Shown piece by piece: positions 1 to 7,965 of a DNA stretch of 64,000 nt. The stretch spans positions 1 to 64,000 of the IMG/VR virus record IMGVR_UViG_3300047362_000301, one strand, 5' to 3'. This stretch comes from a virus. The stretch's first letter is position 1, and the number at the start of each line of letters is the position of its first letter. A program made the position numbers and the translations under genes. The notes beneath the pieces were generated by a model. It did no database searches. It worked only from the letters and a program-made list of their open reading frames with translations, and was not told where the DNA came from.

Positions 1-544
1 AACAATACTGATCATTACAGAAACCGTACCAGAGATCATTAGAACGCATCACAACTGACATATTTAGTTTATTGTTTAATACTGTAAACTGAACCGCATA
101 AGTACATGGAGTATCTTTAGCATAGTAATGATGTTCTTTACCATCATATATACTTATTGCCGCGTGTCTAGTATTAGGATTATCCTTAAGCTTTGCAACT
201 ACATAATCTAATTGATAGTTGCGTTCCCATTGCCAACCGTAATTAGATCTTACTTCATTATTACCGTCGACCATTCGTTGCCATATCTCAGGCACTCTAC
301 CATATATCTCTCCTAACTTATCTACATTAGGATCACCTGATAAGTACCATTGCCATTCAGCTTCAGCATATTCTTTATTCCATTTTCTGTGATCAGCTAA
401 TATATTGTTATCTAAAGGTTTTTCAATATAAAAACCTATATTAAACAAAGCCATTGTGTTATCAAACTTAACACCATCCCACATAATCTTTGGAAAAAAA
501 TAATTAAAAGCATCACTTGCTGTTTGAAATTTTGTTTTTATCAT
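1..544 (-). CDS. dCMP hydroxymethylase-like (thymidylate synthase family), 3' end outside window
   Basis: The first 181 residues of a thymidylate synthase-superfamily enzyme; the gene runs off the left edge. The catalytic cysteine is in DTPCTYAVQF (C147) and the phosphate-binding motif is MRSND (R167-D170). The residue 31 after the catalytic Cys is Asp (D178 in YGFCND). In thymidylate synthase this position is the Asn that reads the uracil ring; in phage T4 dCMP hydroxymethylase it is Asp179, also 31 after Cys148, in GFRND. The stretch RSNYGWQWERNYQLDYV also resembles T4 gp42 (NSNYGW...YAQYD). The likely reaction is dCMP to 5-hydroxymethyl-dCMP in the nucleotide pool. Start is the ATG at 544, which overlaps the upstream gene by 32 bases. 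A dCMP methylase or an unusual thymidylate synthase are the alternatives. Confidence 0.75.
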   Translation of the reverse strand, partial: MIKTKFQTASDAFNYFFPKIMWDGVKFDNTMALFNIGFYIEKPLDNNILADHRKWNKEYAEAEWQWYLSGDPNVDKLGEIYGRVPEIWQRMVDGNNEVRSNYGWQWERNYQLDYVVAKLKDNPNTRHAAISIYDGKEHHYYAKDTPCTYAVQFTVLNNKLNMSVVMRSNDLWYGFCNDQYC

Positions 545-791
545 AATAAAATCTATATAATTCGAATATTTTAGTATTTAATTGTTTACCATCGTATTTA
601 AATGGTGATCGTTTCTTAGCTCCGTTAACCTCAACGTCTATCCACCAGTAATAATTATCATATTCATTACTAGCTGCAAAAGGAGATATTTTAACACCGT
701 TGTTTATACACCAGTGATAAGCCTCACGATCTTCATCAGTCCATTCAGGCCCTAAAATGTTAACCTTTTTTTTCTTCCAAGCCGCACTCAT
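513..791 (-). CDS. Hypothetical protein, 92 aa
   Basis: A small, charged, aromatic-rich soluble protein (WWIDVEVNG, FKYDGK) that I do not recognise. A reading from an upstream TTG at 800 is possible, but the ATG at 791 overlaps the stop codon of the primase-helicase gene (TTAATGAG), a coupling junction used repeatedly in this genome, so I prefer it. The gene lies between the primase-helicase and the hydroxymethylase-like gene and is presumably co-transcribed with them. Nothing in its sequence indicates a function. Confidence 0.65.
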   Translation of the reverse strand: MSAAWKKKKVNILGPEWTDEDREAYHWCINNGVKISPFAASNEYDNYYWWIDVEVNGAKKRSPFKYDGKQLNTKIFELYRFYYDKNKISNSK

Positions 792-2515
792 TAATCCCAA
801 GGCATTGCCTCTTCTTCTAGCTCAGCTAGTTGATGAGGTATGAAACAACCTGATTTATGTTCCCATTTAAAATGAGCTTCAGCTCCGTTCTCACCTAGGT
901 TTTGAAACTTTACTTTAAGTACTTTTGCTTTAACTGTTTTAGCTTCATAATCTCTGTGGACCAGTATACCATGATAACTTGCATCATACCATTCACCACC
1001 GCCTTTAATATTATACATAGTAGGTTCTTCAATTTTACCATCTTTATCTCTATACATTTTAGTTGGATGTGCTACAATAAAAACTAAGACATCATATTTC
1101 TTACAAAACATTTCAATCTTAGTTAGATATTCCATTGTATATCTATTTACATCCTCGGTTTTACAATCAACATCTCTAATCTTATTAAATGGATCTATGA
1201 CAAGACATTTAATACCCTTACGTTTAACTAGCTCAGCACCCTTACGTAATACAGACTCAAGAGTATAACGTTCCATATCAATATGAAAAAAGTTATCATT
1301 ACAATGTTCCGCAATCTGATTCCATTTATCTGAATGTATATCATTTCTTGTTGGCATATCTTGCCATATCTTACGCATAAGCTTATGAGCATGTAAATAA
1401 GTAGGAGCATTTTCAGGACTAGCAAAAGCTGTTTTCCATTGATACCTTTGGTTGTAACCAACTACCATCTGATCAACGAAATCTGACTTTCCGCTAGATG
1501 GTATGCCAGTAACAGTGATAAACTGCCCAGTATAAGTACTAAAAATATCATCAAAATTAGGTAAGCCAATTTGGTACCCAGGCTTAAAACCATTTTTAAC
1601 AAAGTCTGTAATTTCATCTTCAATATCTTTAAATGTTTTTACGTTTTCTAATGGAACAGGTCTTGCATCATTAATCTTATTTTTTAATTGTTCCTTACCG
1701 TATTTTATTAAATATTCATTTGCATCCTTACAATCTTCAAAACTTGCCATAAAACAAACTTCAGCACCAAGACGTCTAATAAGTTCTTGTTGCAAAGCTT
1801 GACCAGGTTCATCATTATCTACTGCTAGTATTACTTTTTCTTTATCTTCAAAGTAATCTATACAGTTATCTAAGTAATCTAAATTATTAGAGTTTAGAGT
1901 TGCACCGTTAGGTACTGATATTGCATTTGTTATTCCAGCTTCATGCAATGCTAATACATCCATTTCACCTTCAGTTATAACACAAGTATCAAAACCTACA
2001 ATACTATTTATATTATAAAATACTTTTTCAGCACCTTTATATAATTTAAAATTTTTACGACCATCTCTGTATTTAACATTGATTAACTCATCGCCTACTA
2101 TATAATTGAACTGAATTGTATTCTCGGACTTGCCGGTCTGTGGCATAAACTCAGGACCCTCTGTGACCATAAGATCGTCGAGGGTTTTCTGAGATATTCC
2201 ACGTGACTCAAACCATTTAAAGACCTTAGACGTTATTTGTTTTGGGTCTACAACGTTTAACGAATCAGGACGTATATATGTCTTCTCAGACGATCCTTTA
2301 CGTTGATACGTATGTAATTGGAATGATGAATCACAATGATGGCAAGTACCCAAACCTCGTTCCCAATCATAACTAGCACATTTAGCCTTTTGGTTTTTAG
2401 GCTTCCTATCATGTGAACACAGGGGACAAATCCCCTGCGTCTTTCCTACATCTAGTTTATGTTGGTTAAACTGGTCGATTAAAAATCCATTAATCTCCGT
2501 GTTGTTTACTTGCAT
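791..2515 (-). CDS. Bifunctional DNA primase-helicase (T7 gp4-like)
   Basis: Replicative primase fused to a DnaB/RecA-type hexameric helicase, 574 aa, close to the size of T7 gp4. An N-terminal zinc-binding domain has C30, C33, C58 and C61. A Toprim domain follows, with the acidic motif VITEGEMD (E182) and AVDNDEPG (D233, D235). The helicase domain carries Walker A TGIPSSGKS (337-344) and a Walker B Asp in CLVIDPFNK (D441). It should synthesise lagging-strand primers and unwind the phage replication fork. It lies beside SSB and recombination genes in the same direction. The start at 2515 gives MQVNNTE. No truncation is seen. Confidence 0.93.
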   Translation of the reverse strand: MQVNNTEINGFLIDQFNQHKLDVGKTQGICPLCSHDRKPKNQKAKCASYDWERGLGTCHHCDSSFQLHTYQRKGSSEKTYIRPDSLNVVDPKQITSKVFKWFESRGISQKTLDDLMVTEGPEFMPQTGKSENTIQFNYIVGDELINVKYRDGRKNFKLYKGAEKVFYNINSIVGFDTCVITEGEMDVLALHEAGITNAISVPNGATLNSNNLDYLDNCIDYFEDKEKVILAVDNDEPGQALQQELIRRLGAEVCFMASFEDCKDANEYLIKYGKEQLKNKINDARPVPLENVKTFKDIEDEITDFVKNGFKPGYQIGLPNFDDIFSTYTGQFITVTGIPSSGKSDFVDQMVVGYNQRYQWKTAFASPENAPTYLHAHKLMRKIWQDMPTRNDIHSDKWNQIAEHCNDNFFHIDMERYTLESVLRKGAELVKRKGIKCLVIDPFNKIRDVDCKTEDVNRYTMEYLTKIEMFCKKYDVLVFIVAHPTKMYRDKDGKIEEPTMYNIKGGGEWYDASYHGILVHRDYEAKTVKAKVLKVKFQNLGENGAEAHFKWEHKSGCFIPHQLAELEEEAMPWD

Positions 2516-2531
2516 GTATTTAATTTAATTA

Positions 2532-2618
2532 TTAATCACCGTCTCTACAATCTGGACATATGTCGCAGAACATATATTCGTCCTGCGTCATACCTTGTCC
2601 ACACATTTCACATTCCAT
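2532..2618 (-). CDS. Zinc-ribbon micro-protein, 28 aa
   Basis: A very short ORF (MECEMCGQGM...FCDICPDCRDGD) with three CxxC-type pairs, the pattern of a zinc ribbon. Its ATG overlaps the stop codon of the SSB gene (TAATG), so it is probably translated by coupling. It fills the gap between SSB and primase-helicase exactly, which supports it being a real gene. Function is unknown; a small zinc-binding partner of a replication protein is only a guess. Confidence 0.6.
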   Translation of the reverse strand: MECEMCGQGMTQDEYMFCDICPDCRDGD

Positions 2619-2929
2619 TAAAATGGAAGATCATCTTCAATAGCTGCCGGAGCTGCTACAGGCGGTGCCGCTTGTTGTTGCGGGTTATCAAACTTCTTAA
2701 CTTCTCCGTTGGTCCATACTAATTTTACATTACCTAAGTATGTCTTTGCTTGTTTCGCTTCACGTTCTTCTTTACTTTGCGATACAATGACTGGACCCTG
2801 ATTACCGAACTGATCAAGCTCATCGTTAAGAGTAATACTGATAGGTAAGTATTTACCCTTCTTACCAACAATGATTTTGTCTTTAGGTATTTCATTTAGA
2901 TTAATGCTTGCTGCTAATATTAATGCCAT
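2618..2929 (-). CDS. ssb: Single-stranded DNA-binding protein
   Basis: A 103-aa protein with a compact beta-rich body (KGKYLPISITLND, TYLGNVKLVW), a Pro/Ala/Gln-rich linker, and an acidic C-terminal tip ending EDDLPF. That tip is the hallmark of SSB proteins, which use it to recruit partners such as primase and nucleases. It is shorter than cellular SSB (about 170 aa), as is common in phages. It starts one base into the stop codon of the preceding gene and is followed by the zinc-ribbon micro-protein. The assignment rests mainly on the tail and the replication context. Confidence 0.75.
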   Translation of the reverse strand: MALILAASINLNEIPKDKIIVGKKGKYLPISITLNDELDQFGNQGPVIVSQSKEEREAKQAKTYLGNVKLVWTNGEVKKFDNPQQQAAPPVAAPAAIEDDLPF

Positions 2930-3132
2930 TATGCTGTTGTATTAAATAGGTTTGTGAACATAGTTCTAAGATCTGCTGCGTTTACACCAGTTCTTCTTCT
3001 GAAATTATCTGCTTTTTTAGCGTATGGGTGCAAACCATCTGCAGTTGTATTGTTCTTGTAAAATTCAGTTACAGGAAAATTCATTCCAGTCATTGCACAT
3101 TGTTTTGTTGTTACTTTTCTTGCTCTTGCCAT
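2929..3132 (-). CDS. Degenerate phage zinc-finger-like protein, 67 aa
   Basis: A small basic protein. The stretch CAMTGMNFPVTEFYK, then DGLHPYAKKADNFRR, matches the layout of the common phage CxxCG-xxKPLxxFYK-DGL-xYCKxCDxxRR zinc-finger family. Three of the four expected zinc-binding cysteines are replaced (Thr in the first pair, Ala in both positions of the second). If the relationship is right, the fold must hold without zinc. It sits between the nuclease and SSB genes, so a DNA-binding role is plausible but unproven. Confidence 0.55.
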   Translation of the reverse strand: MARARKVTTKQCAMTGMNFPVTEFYKNNTTADGLHPYAKKADNFRRRTGVNAADLRTMFTNLFNTTA

Positions 3133-3144
3133 AATAAAATAAAA

Positions 3145-3873
3145 TTAAAGGGTTTTACTAATAAAATATTGTTTCGGATCGAAACTGTCTGTCTTATAAA
3201 ACAGATCGTAAGCCTCACAGGCTCTTTTAACCTTGTCCTGCCCAGTTTCATAAAACTGAGGTGAACAGTCATAAATACCTATTTGATGTGTCTTTTTGTC
3301 TATAACAATAAACATAAATTCATAACCAAATAAACTACTATAAATAAAAGCTTGACTATCGTAATTGTATTTAGAAGCTGAATACTTAAATTTAGTAAGA
3401 TCTGCTGTAGTCTTCAAATCAATGATTAACTTTTCATCGTGATTAACTATGTCAGCTTTACCTTTCCACATTTGTCCTTCAAGTTCTACAATACCAGGTT
3501 GTTCATATTCAACATTACCTGTTATTAAACTTTTACATACGTCATTGCTCATGATTTTTTCTCTCATTAATTCTATAGAGTCAACCTCATGTTGCAGTAG
3601 ACATAACTCTCCTCCAGCTATGTCTTTATAAGCTTTAGTATTTCTAGTAGACGATTTCACAACTTTATACTTATCAAGCTTATTAGGCTCTAGTATAGCT
3701 GTGTGAAAATAACCACCGACTAAAAATGCAGCCGATGGTGGTGACTGTTGTCCAAGTGCTAAAGGGTTGTTTAACAAAGCTGATATATCTGAGTTACTAA
3801 GGTATTGTTTACCAAAGTCTCCGTAGTAATGCTCATCAATTTTAAGCTTATCTAACACCTCTTGTTTAGTCAT
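3145..3873 (-). CDS. PD-(D/E)XK exonuclease (RecE/RecB-like)
   Basis: A 242-aa nuclease of the PD-(D/E)XK superfamily, similar in plan to the putative exodeoxyribonuclease 8 family of phages. The N-terminal part has the NSDISALLNNP motif typical of the group. The catalytic core is GKADIV, then LIIDLKTT (the D-x-K pair), followed by an aromatic/Gln motif (YDSQAFIYSSL). It should resect double-stranded ends to give single strands. The adjoining ERF-type annealing protein upstream makes a two-component recombination system, as in RecE/RecT or exo/beta pairs. Confidence 0.82.
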   Translation of the reverse strand: MTKQEVLDKLKIDEHYYGDFGKQYLSNSDISALLNNPLALGQQSPPSAAFLVGGYFHTAILEPNKLDKYKVVKSSTRNTKAYKDIAGGELCLLQHEVDSIELMREKIMSNDVCKSLITGNVEYEQPGIVELEGQMWKGKADIVNHDEKLIIDLKTTADLTKFKYSASKYNYDSQAFIYSSLFGYEFMFIVIDKKTHQIGIYDCSPQFYETGQDKVKRACEAYDLFYKTDSFDPKQYFISKTL

Positions 3874-3874
3874 A

Positions 3875-4381
3875 CTATAATGTTATTTGTTTTTCAATTT
3901 CAGGAGTTACATTATATTTCTTTTTGATAGCATCGAGCTTTCCACCGGCTTGTACAAAGTCTTTAGCTTTTTGTATAGCTGCTTTGTTCATTGGTAAACC
4001 ATTGGTTGCATCAGCATCTTTGGTATCATCAATTAGGAATAAGTTACCTAATGCGTATTTCTTCCCATAACTTGAAGCAGTACCGAACTGTTGTGGTGTC
4101 TGCATACCTTTTTGATTAAGATCAACACCAACTAATGCTGTAGCAGGTATTGTATTTTCTCCATCAGATATAGTAGCACAACTTTCAATAATAGGCACAG
4201 GACTAGTCTCAACTAAGTTTTCATTAATTGTTACTGTTACTCCTAATTCTAATAAATAGGGTTTTGTTGCTTCAAGGATGTCTTCGGCTGAGCGGAAGTA
4301 GTATTTGCCGAATGAATTAAATCTACTTTTCTTCGATTTAAATTTGGTCTGGATTGTGGCCAGCTTTTGGTTTAAGGTCAT
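3875..4381 (-). CDS. erf: ERF family single-strand annealing protein
   Basis: A 168-aa recombinase-type annealing protein. The family signature is visible in the middle: GTASSYGKKYALGNLFLIDD, with the run-up PQQF and a preceding beta-sheet region (PATALVGVDL). ERF proteins anneal complementary single strands during phage genome circularisation and recombination. It directly precedes the RecE-like nuclease with one base between the two genes, a classical functional pairing. Confidence 0.85.
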   Translation of the reverse strand: MTLNQKLATIQTKFKSKKSRFNSFGKYYFRSAEDILEATKPYLLELGVTVTINENLVETSPVPIIESCATISDGENTIPATALVGVDLNQKGMQTPQQFGTASSYGKKYALGNLFLIDDTKDADATNGLPMNKAAIQKAKDFVQAGGKLDAIKKKYNVTPEIEKQITL

Positions 4382-4424
4382 AGTTATATAATTACATGTT
4401 AAAATTAAGTTTTACAAAAGTAAA

Positions 4425-5192
4425 CTACAGATAATCAAGTACTTGCGAGTGATCTACATTATCAATTAGTTTATCTACAGCTTGCTTTTTAAGCTCTGAA
4501 ACACGTACATAAGCACTGCTTCCTTCGATGTTTAATATCTCTGCTATTTTATTAGCTGAATGTTTTTCACAGTCTAATCCATAGCTTAATCTTAACACCT
4601 CATATTCTTTTTCATTTAAATGAGTTTTTAATAAACCAGTTAAATAAACGTTTAATAAACCTATATTATATGGCTCTGATTTATCAGCAATTTGATAGAT
4701 CATAGACTCTTCATCATCAGTATTTTTAGGTTTATCATCAATAGATAAAAACATACTATTAAAAAACATAGCAACCATCTTTTGATCTTTACCATTGTTT
4801 TTACGTATTTCATTAAGTTTATGCTCAGGTATTCTTATATCGCCTCTGTTTATATCAACAGCACGTCTTATACCACCTTTAATACGTTTAGATAAAAAAG
4901 ACTTTAATGTTTTTTCTTGATCATCTGATTCACTTAATCTAACCCAGTCTATTTTTCTAATAGCTTTAGTTAAACTTAAATTACCTTCTTGTATAAGATC
5001 ATTAATACTCATAACACCTGATGCTTGCTGTGTTGTAGAGAATTTACGAGCTATGTTTTCTACTAATAGCATAAATTTCCATTGCAATTGTTCCTGACTT
5101 AAATATTGAACATCAATATCTTCTATTAGTTTTAGTTTAATTATTAAATCGTTTTTATAACGAATATAATTAGGTATATTATATTTTTTCAT
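4425..5192 (-). CDS. RNA polymerase sigma factor, sigma-70 family
   Basis: A 255-aa protein with the sigma-70 family plan. Region 2 contains INDLIQEGNLSLTKAI (core binding and -10 recognition), followed by FLSKRIKGGIRRAVD. A region-3-like segment includes RIPEHKLNEIR. Region 4 near the C-terminus (LNEKEYEVLRLSYGL, then SANKIAEIL, SAYVRVSELKKQAVDKL) is a helix-turn-helix for the -35 element. It probably redirects host RNA polymerase to phage promoters. The seven-copy element at 8.1-12.6 kb and the late control region are candidate targets. It overlaps the upstream HTH gene by 14 bases. Confidence 0.82.
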   Translation of the reverse strand: MKKYNIPNYIRYKNDLIIKLKLIEDIDVQYLSQEQLQWKFMLLVENIARKFSTTQQASGVMSINDLIQEGNLSLTKAIRKIDWVRLSESDDQEKTLKSFLSKRIKGGIRRAVDINRGDIRIPEHKLNEIRKNNGKDQKMVAMFFNSMFLSIDDKPKNTDDEESMIYQIADKSEPYNIGLLNVYLTGLLKTHLNEKEYEVLRLSYGLDCEKHSANKIAEILNIEGSSAYVRVSELKKQAVDKLIDNVDHSQVLDYL

Positions 5193-5820
5193 TTGATTGA
5201 TTTAAAAGTTCTTTTTCTTTTTTAAGTTCATAACTCATGTTTCTATGTATAGTTCTAGCAGAGCAATTTAACAAACCTGCAAGTCTGTTTATAGTTATTC
5301 TTTTACCCATGTCATTTATATCTAGCATACATTGGTAAATATCATCTTCGTGTATTCTTTTTGATCTACCTATTAATTGACCCACGATCGTTAGTTTTTG
5401 TGACAGATCTAAAGGGCAATTGTCATTAAATATAACTTTTCTTAGTTTATTTTTAGGTGGTTCTTCAAGATCACACATGCTCACATCATATATTATTCTT
5501 TTAAGTAATTCTGGAGGTATATCAAACGCAATAAATCCATACTTATAATTAGCTATAGTTTCAGATAGCTTTGTAAACTCGTTCATGTCTAATTGTGGGT
5601 TTAAATACCACAAGACTAACAGATGCCATTTTAATGATTTGTATGTAGTAATTTTAGCTTTACTACGAAACAGATCATAACATTCATAAGTACCTTCTTC
5701 ATAAAATTTACCGTACTCAAACTCTAATGTAGGTTTATCTGTTATTGGATTACGTCTGTATACAATCCGCCTTTTGTTTAAATAATATAAATGACGCGGT
5801 ATTGATACGTAATGTGACAT
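5179..5820 (-). CDS. Helix-turn-helix protein, 213 aa, upstream of the sigma factor
   Basis: The N-terminal two thirds do not resemble a family I can name; they are rich in Tyr, Leu and basic residues (YYLNKRRIVYRRNP). The C-terminus holds a clear helix-turn-helix (ITINRLAGLLNCSARTIHRNM) followed by a basic tail. Overlap with the sigma gene indicates a shared transcript and possibly a shared job in switching transcription. It may be a DNA-binding regulator or a replication accessory protein; the sequence alone does not decide. Confidence 0.65.
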   Translation of the reverse strand: MSHYVSIPRHLYYLNKRRIVYRRNPITDKPTLEFEYGKFYEEGTYECYDLFRSKAKITTYKSLKWHLLVLWYLNPQLDMNEFTKLSETIANYKYGFIAFDIPPELLKRIIYDVSMCDLEEPPKNKLRKVIFNDNCPLDLSQKLTIVGQLIGRSKRIHEDDIYQCMLDINDMGKRITINRLAGLLNCSARTIHRNMSYELKKEKELLNQSNEKI

Positions 5821-5945
5821 TAGCCTCTTACTCTCTTATTCTTAGACCTATTGTCACGTCTAGGTTTTTGAAATGATTTAACTTTTGTTTTTATTTTAAA
5901 AACATCAGTTGACATTAAATGTTTTATTTGTTTAGTTGTACTCAT
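5820..5945 (-). CDS. Small basic protein, 41 aa
   Basis: MSTTKQIKHLMSTDVF then a strongly basic C-terminal half (KSFQKPRRDNRSKNKRVRG). The stop codon overlaps the ATG of the HTH gene (TAATG) and the start lies within the 3' end of the 3D-domain gene, so it fills the gap fully. A nucleic-acid-binding role would fit the charge but is inference. Confidence 0.5.
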   Translation of the reverse strand: MSTTKQIKHLMSTDVFKIKTKVKSFQKPRRDNRSKNKRVRG

Positions 5946-6306
5946 ATAATTTAATTTTTACGTTATTCCATTTACCTCCCTTCAATGTCTCGTCGACCAG
6001 GAAGTCTATTCTATTAGTCCATCGTTTGTTCATTCGATCTCTTATGACCCAAAGGCCATTCATTTTACCTGCATTACTAACAACCACTAACTTGTTCATA
6101 GTGAAGCCTTTACCTTCAAGATCCCGAGACACAGCAATTATTCTGTGTGACTCAGGATTGTTCATATTGATTTTAAAGTTTGTAGCTGTTCTATCAGGCG
6201 TACTGTCTGTTTGCTTGATGGTAGCGTGATATATAGTTGCCGTTACTGTCAAGTCTGACGTCGAGATCGTCGACATCAAAAGGGTACTCAGTATAAGGTT
6301 TTTCAT
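5932..6306 (-). CDS. Exported 3D-domain (double-psi beta-barrel) protein
   Basis: A 124-aa protein with an N-terminal hydrophobic stretch (MKNLILSTLLMSTIST) that looks like a short signal peptide or anchor. It is followed by a body resembling the 3D/RlpA-type beta-barrel: VTATIYHAT near the start, GLWVIRDRMNKRW and RIDFLV near the end, where Asp residues of the family lie. Related domains occur in lytic transglycosylases and other cell-wall proteins. It may act on or bind peptidoglycan. It overlaps the next upstream gene by more than 100 bases in a different frame, which is unusual. Confidence 0.6.
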   Translation of the reverse strand: MKNLILSTLLMSTISTSDLTVTATIYHATIKQTDSTPDRTATNFKINMNNPESHRIIAVSRDLEGKGFTMNKLVVVSNAGKMNGLWVIRDRMNKRWTNRIDFLVDETLKGGKWNNVKIKLYEYN

Positions 6307-6763
6307 CTTTATTAATTATAGATTTTTTATCGTTAATATAATAATTCCAATAAGCTTTTAAACTGTTCCAAGTTACTTTATATTCATCAGGCATACATTG
6401 TGGAGGCATTGTAAAATGACCATTTTGCATACCCTCAGGAGGATTTAACAATACTTTAGCACATTTAGTTATACTTAAATGCTTTTTATTGTAACGTTTA
6501 GTATATTCCTCACCAAGCGCCATCATATAATCATATAACCAAAAATACGTTTGCATATTTTCTCTTGCCCATTTTGTTGAGGGATGATTATAATGTGCTT
6601 TACGGTAAGGAATATAACTACCGTCATACTCATACAACTCAGCATAATGATGATGAGCTGTACAGAGCATTTGTGCTGCTTCGAGTATCATCTTAACTTT
6701 ATGTTTGTCATAATGATAAGCGGCAGCTTTATTCGGGTCAGGGTGTAAATAAAATATATTCAT
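6194..6763 (-). CDS. Conserved phage protein, possibly pyrimidine-dimer glycosylase-related
   Basis: A 189-aa protein beginning MNIFYLHPDPNKAAAYHYDKH, then KMILEAAQMLCTAHHHYAE. This opening is familiar from many marine phages. I believe it is distantly related to the pyrimidine-dimer DNA glycosylase (Pyr_excise) family, but I cannot confirm that from sequence alone. Many His, Tyr and Trp residues suggest a metal-binding or base-binding pocket. Its 3' end is read through by the start of the 3D-domain gene in another frame (113-base overlap). Confidence 0.6.
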   Translation of the reverse strand: MNIFYLHPDPNKAAAYHYDKHKVKMILEAAQMLCTAHHHYAELYEYDGSYIPYRKAHYNHPSTKWARENMQTYFWLYDYMMALGEEYTKRYNKKHLSITKCAKVLLNPPEGMQNGHFTMPPQCMPDEYKVTWNSLKAYWNYYINDKKSIINKDEKPYTEYPFDVDDLDVRLDSNGNYISRYHQANRQYA

Positions 6764-6861
6764 GTCTTATTTACTCTGTTATAATGTTGATCAAGTAGCA
6801 TGTTGGCAACTTCCATGCTGATCATATTGTCGTGATATAATTGCCAAACTAGTTTACTCAT
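6760..6861 (-). CDS. Micro-protein, 33 aa
   Basis: MSKLVWQLYHDNMISMEVANMLLDQHYNRVNKT, a predicted amphipathic helical peptide. It starts inside the end of the ligase gene and its TGA overlaps the ATG of the 189-aa gene (ATGA), so it bridges both genes exactly. No function is apparent. Confidence 0.5.
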   Translation of the reverse strand: MSKLVWQLYHDNMISMEVANMLLDQHYNRVNKT

Positions 6862-7696
6862 AGTTACGAATAGTTTTAAACAATGGATGTCTGTAACTAC
6901 CGTATTGAGTACGTTCGAAATATGTGAACGTAGCTGTTTTACCTATGTAGTCATGAATGTTTTTAAGCATATCAGCTAGAGCCTTGTAATTGTAGCCTTT
7001 ACCTGGAGGACAACCAAACTTGTTGCCATCATCATCTTGCATTAAGAATTTGCCAAGAGTACCTTCACGCTTGCCTTTACCTTCTTCATAGCCAATAATT
7101 GTAGCTTCGGTGTCACTAAAGTCTTTAAACTTTTGTAAGTTGTAAGATCTTTTGCATTGATAAGGAGCATCTAGACGTAATATAGAGCCTTCGTAGCCAT
7201 TATTTAGATTGTATTGATGTCTTATCTGTGCAGCTTCTTTAGAATTAACTAAAGTAGTTTCTACATATTTAACACAATCAGAATACATATCACTTGTAAC
7301 AAGTTGATTCATTCTAGTACTGTAATCATGCATTTGATCTATGTAGTCATAACAATGAAATTGTACTAATTCTGCAGCTTCTAGCTTATCAGATTCAGTT
7401 GGTTTTTGTTTTCTGACTAATGATATAATCTTTTCGAAATTATCTCTTAGATCATGGTTATACAATTCACCGTCTAGTATTACATCATCATGAAACTCAA
7501 ACCAAGGTTTTAATGAGTCTTTAATGTGATCAAGGTTGTGAAACTCTTTACCTGTTCTAGAAAAACATCTAATGTTTTCTTTTTCATCGAAAGTTATAAC
7601 ACAACGTACGCCGTCAAGCTTAGGTTGAATGTATACTTTCTCGGACCAGTCGACAGGTTTTTTGTCTACTTTGTATGCGAGCATTGGTTTAATCAT
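6854..7696 (-). CDS. ATP-dependent DNA ligase
   Basis: A 280-aa nucleotidyltransferase ligase. The adenylated lysine is K26 in QPKLDGVRCV. Further motifs are VILDGELYNHD, YEGSILRL and LQKFKDF, followed by a C-terminal OB-fold segment (EGTLGKFLMQDDDG, TATFTYFERT). It is shorter than T7 ligase (359 aa) but holds all expected core motifs. It seals nicks in phage DNA during replication and recombination. The start at 7696 overlaps the upstream gene's stop. Confidence 0.93.
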   Translation of the reverse strand: MIKPMLAYKVDKKPVDWSEKVYIQPKLDGVRCVITFDEKENIRCFSRTGKEFHNLDHIKDSLKPWFEFHDDVILDGELYNHDLRDNFEKIISLVRKQKPTESDKLEAAELVQFHCYDYIDQMHDYSTRMNQLVTSDMYSDCVKYVETTLVNSKEAAQIRHQYNLNNGYEGSILRLDAPYQCKRSYNLQKFKDFSDTEATIIGYEEGKGKREGTLGKFLMQDDDGNKFGCPPGKGYNYKALADMLKNIHDYIGKTATFTYFERTQYGSYRHPLFKTIRNYE

Positions 7697-7965
7697 AATT
7701 TATCTATTTTATTTTGAATTAATATTATTTTTTGTTTGTATATTTCAGCTTTTTCGTATTGCTCGTCTTCAATAAATTTGTTTTGTAACAAGCATAATCT
7801 ACTAAGCTCATCTTGTAATACTTCGCGTTCTGACAACTTACCTTCATATATAGGTTTGTCTTCTACGTATTTAATACCATAAGATGCTGTTTCAGGATTA
7901 ATAAACTCTTGATATAGATCGAATTTAATTCTATCTAATAATTCTTCGTATTCTTTGTCTGTCAT
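7693..7965 (-). CDS. Coiled-coil protein with UVR-like motif, 90 aa
   Basis: A helical, charged small protein. Its C-terminal half (QNKFIEDEQYEKAEIYKQKI) resembles the UVR helical hairpin that links UvrB to UvrC and also occurs in unrelated proteins. Overlaps of 1-4 bases on both sides place it in the ligase operon. I cannot assign a function; a protein-interaction role is inferred. Confidence 0.5.
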   Translation of the reverse strand: MTDKEYEELLDRIKFDLYQEFINPETASYGIKYVEDKPIYEGKLSEREVLQDELSRLCLLQNKFIEDEQYEKAEIYKQKIILIQNKIDKL

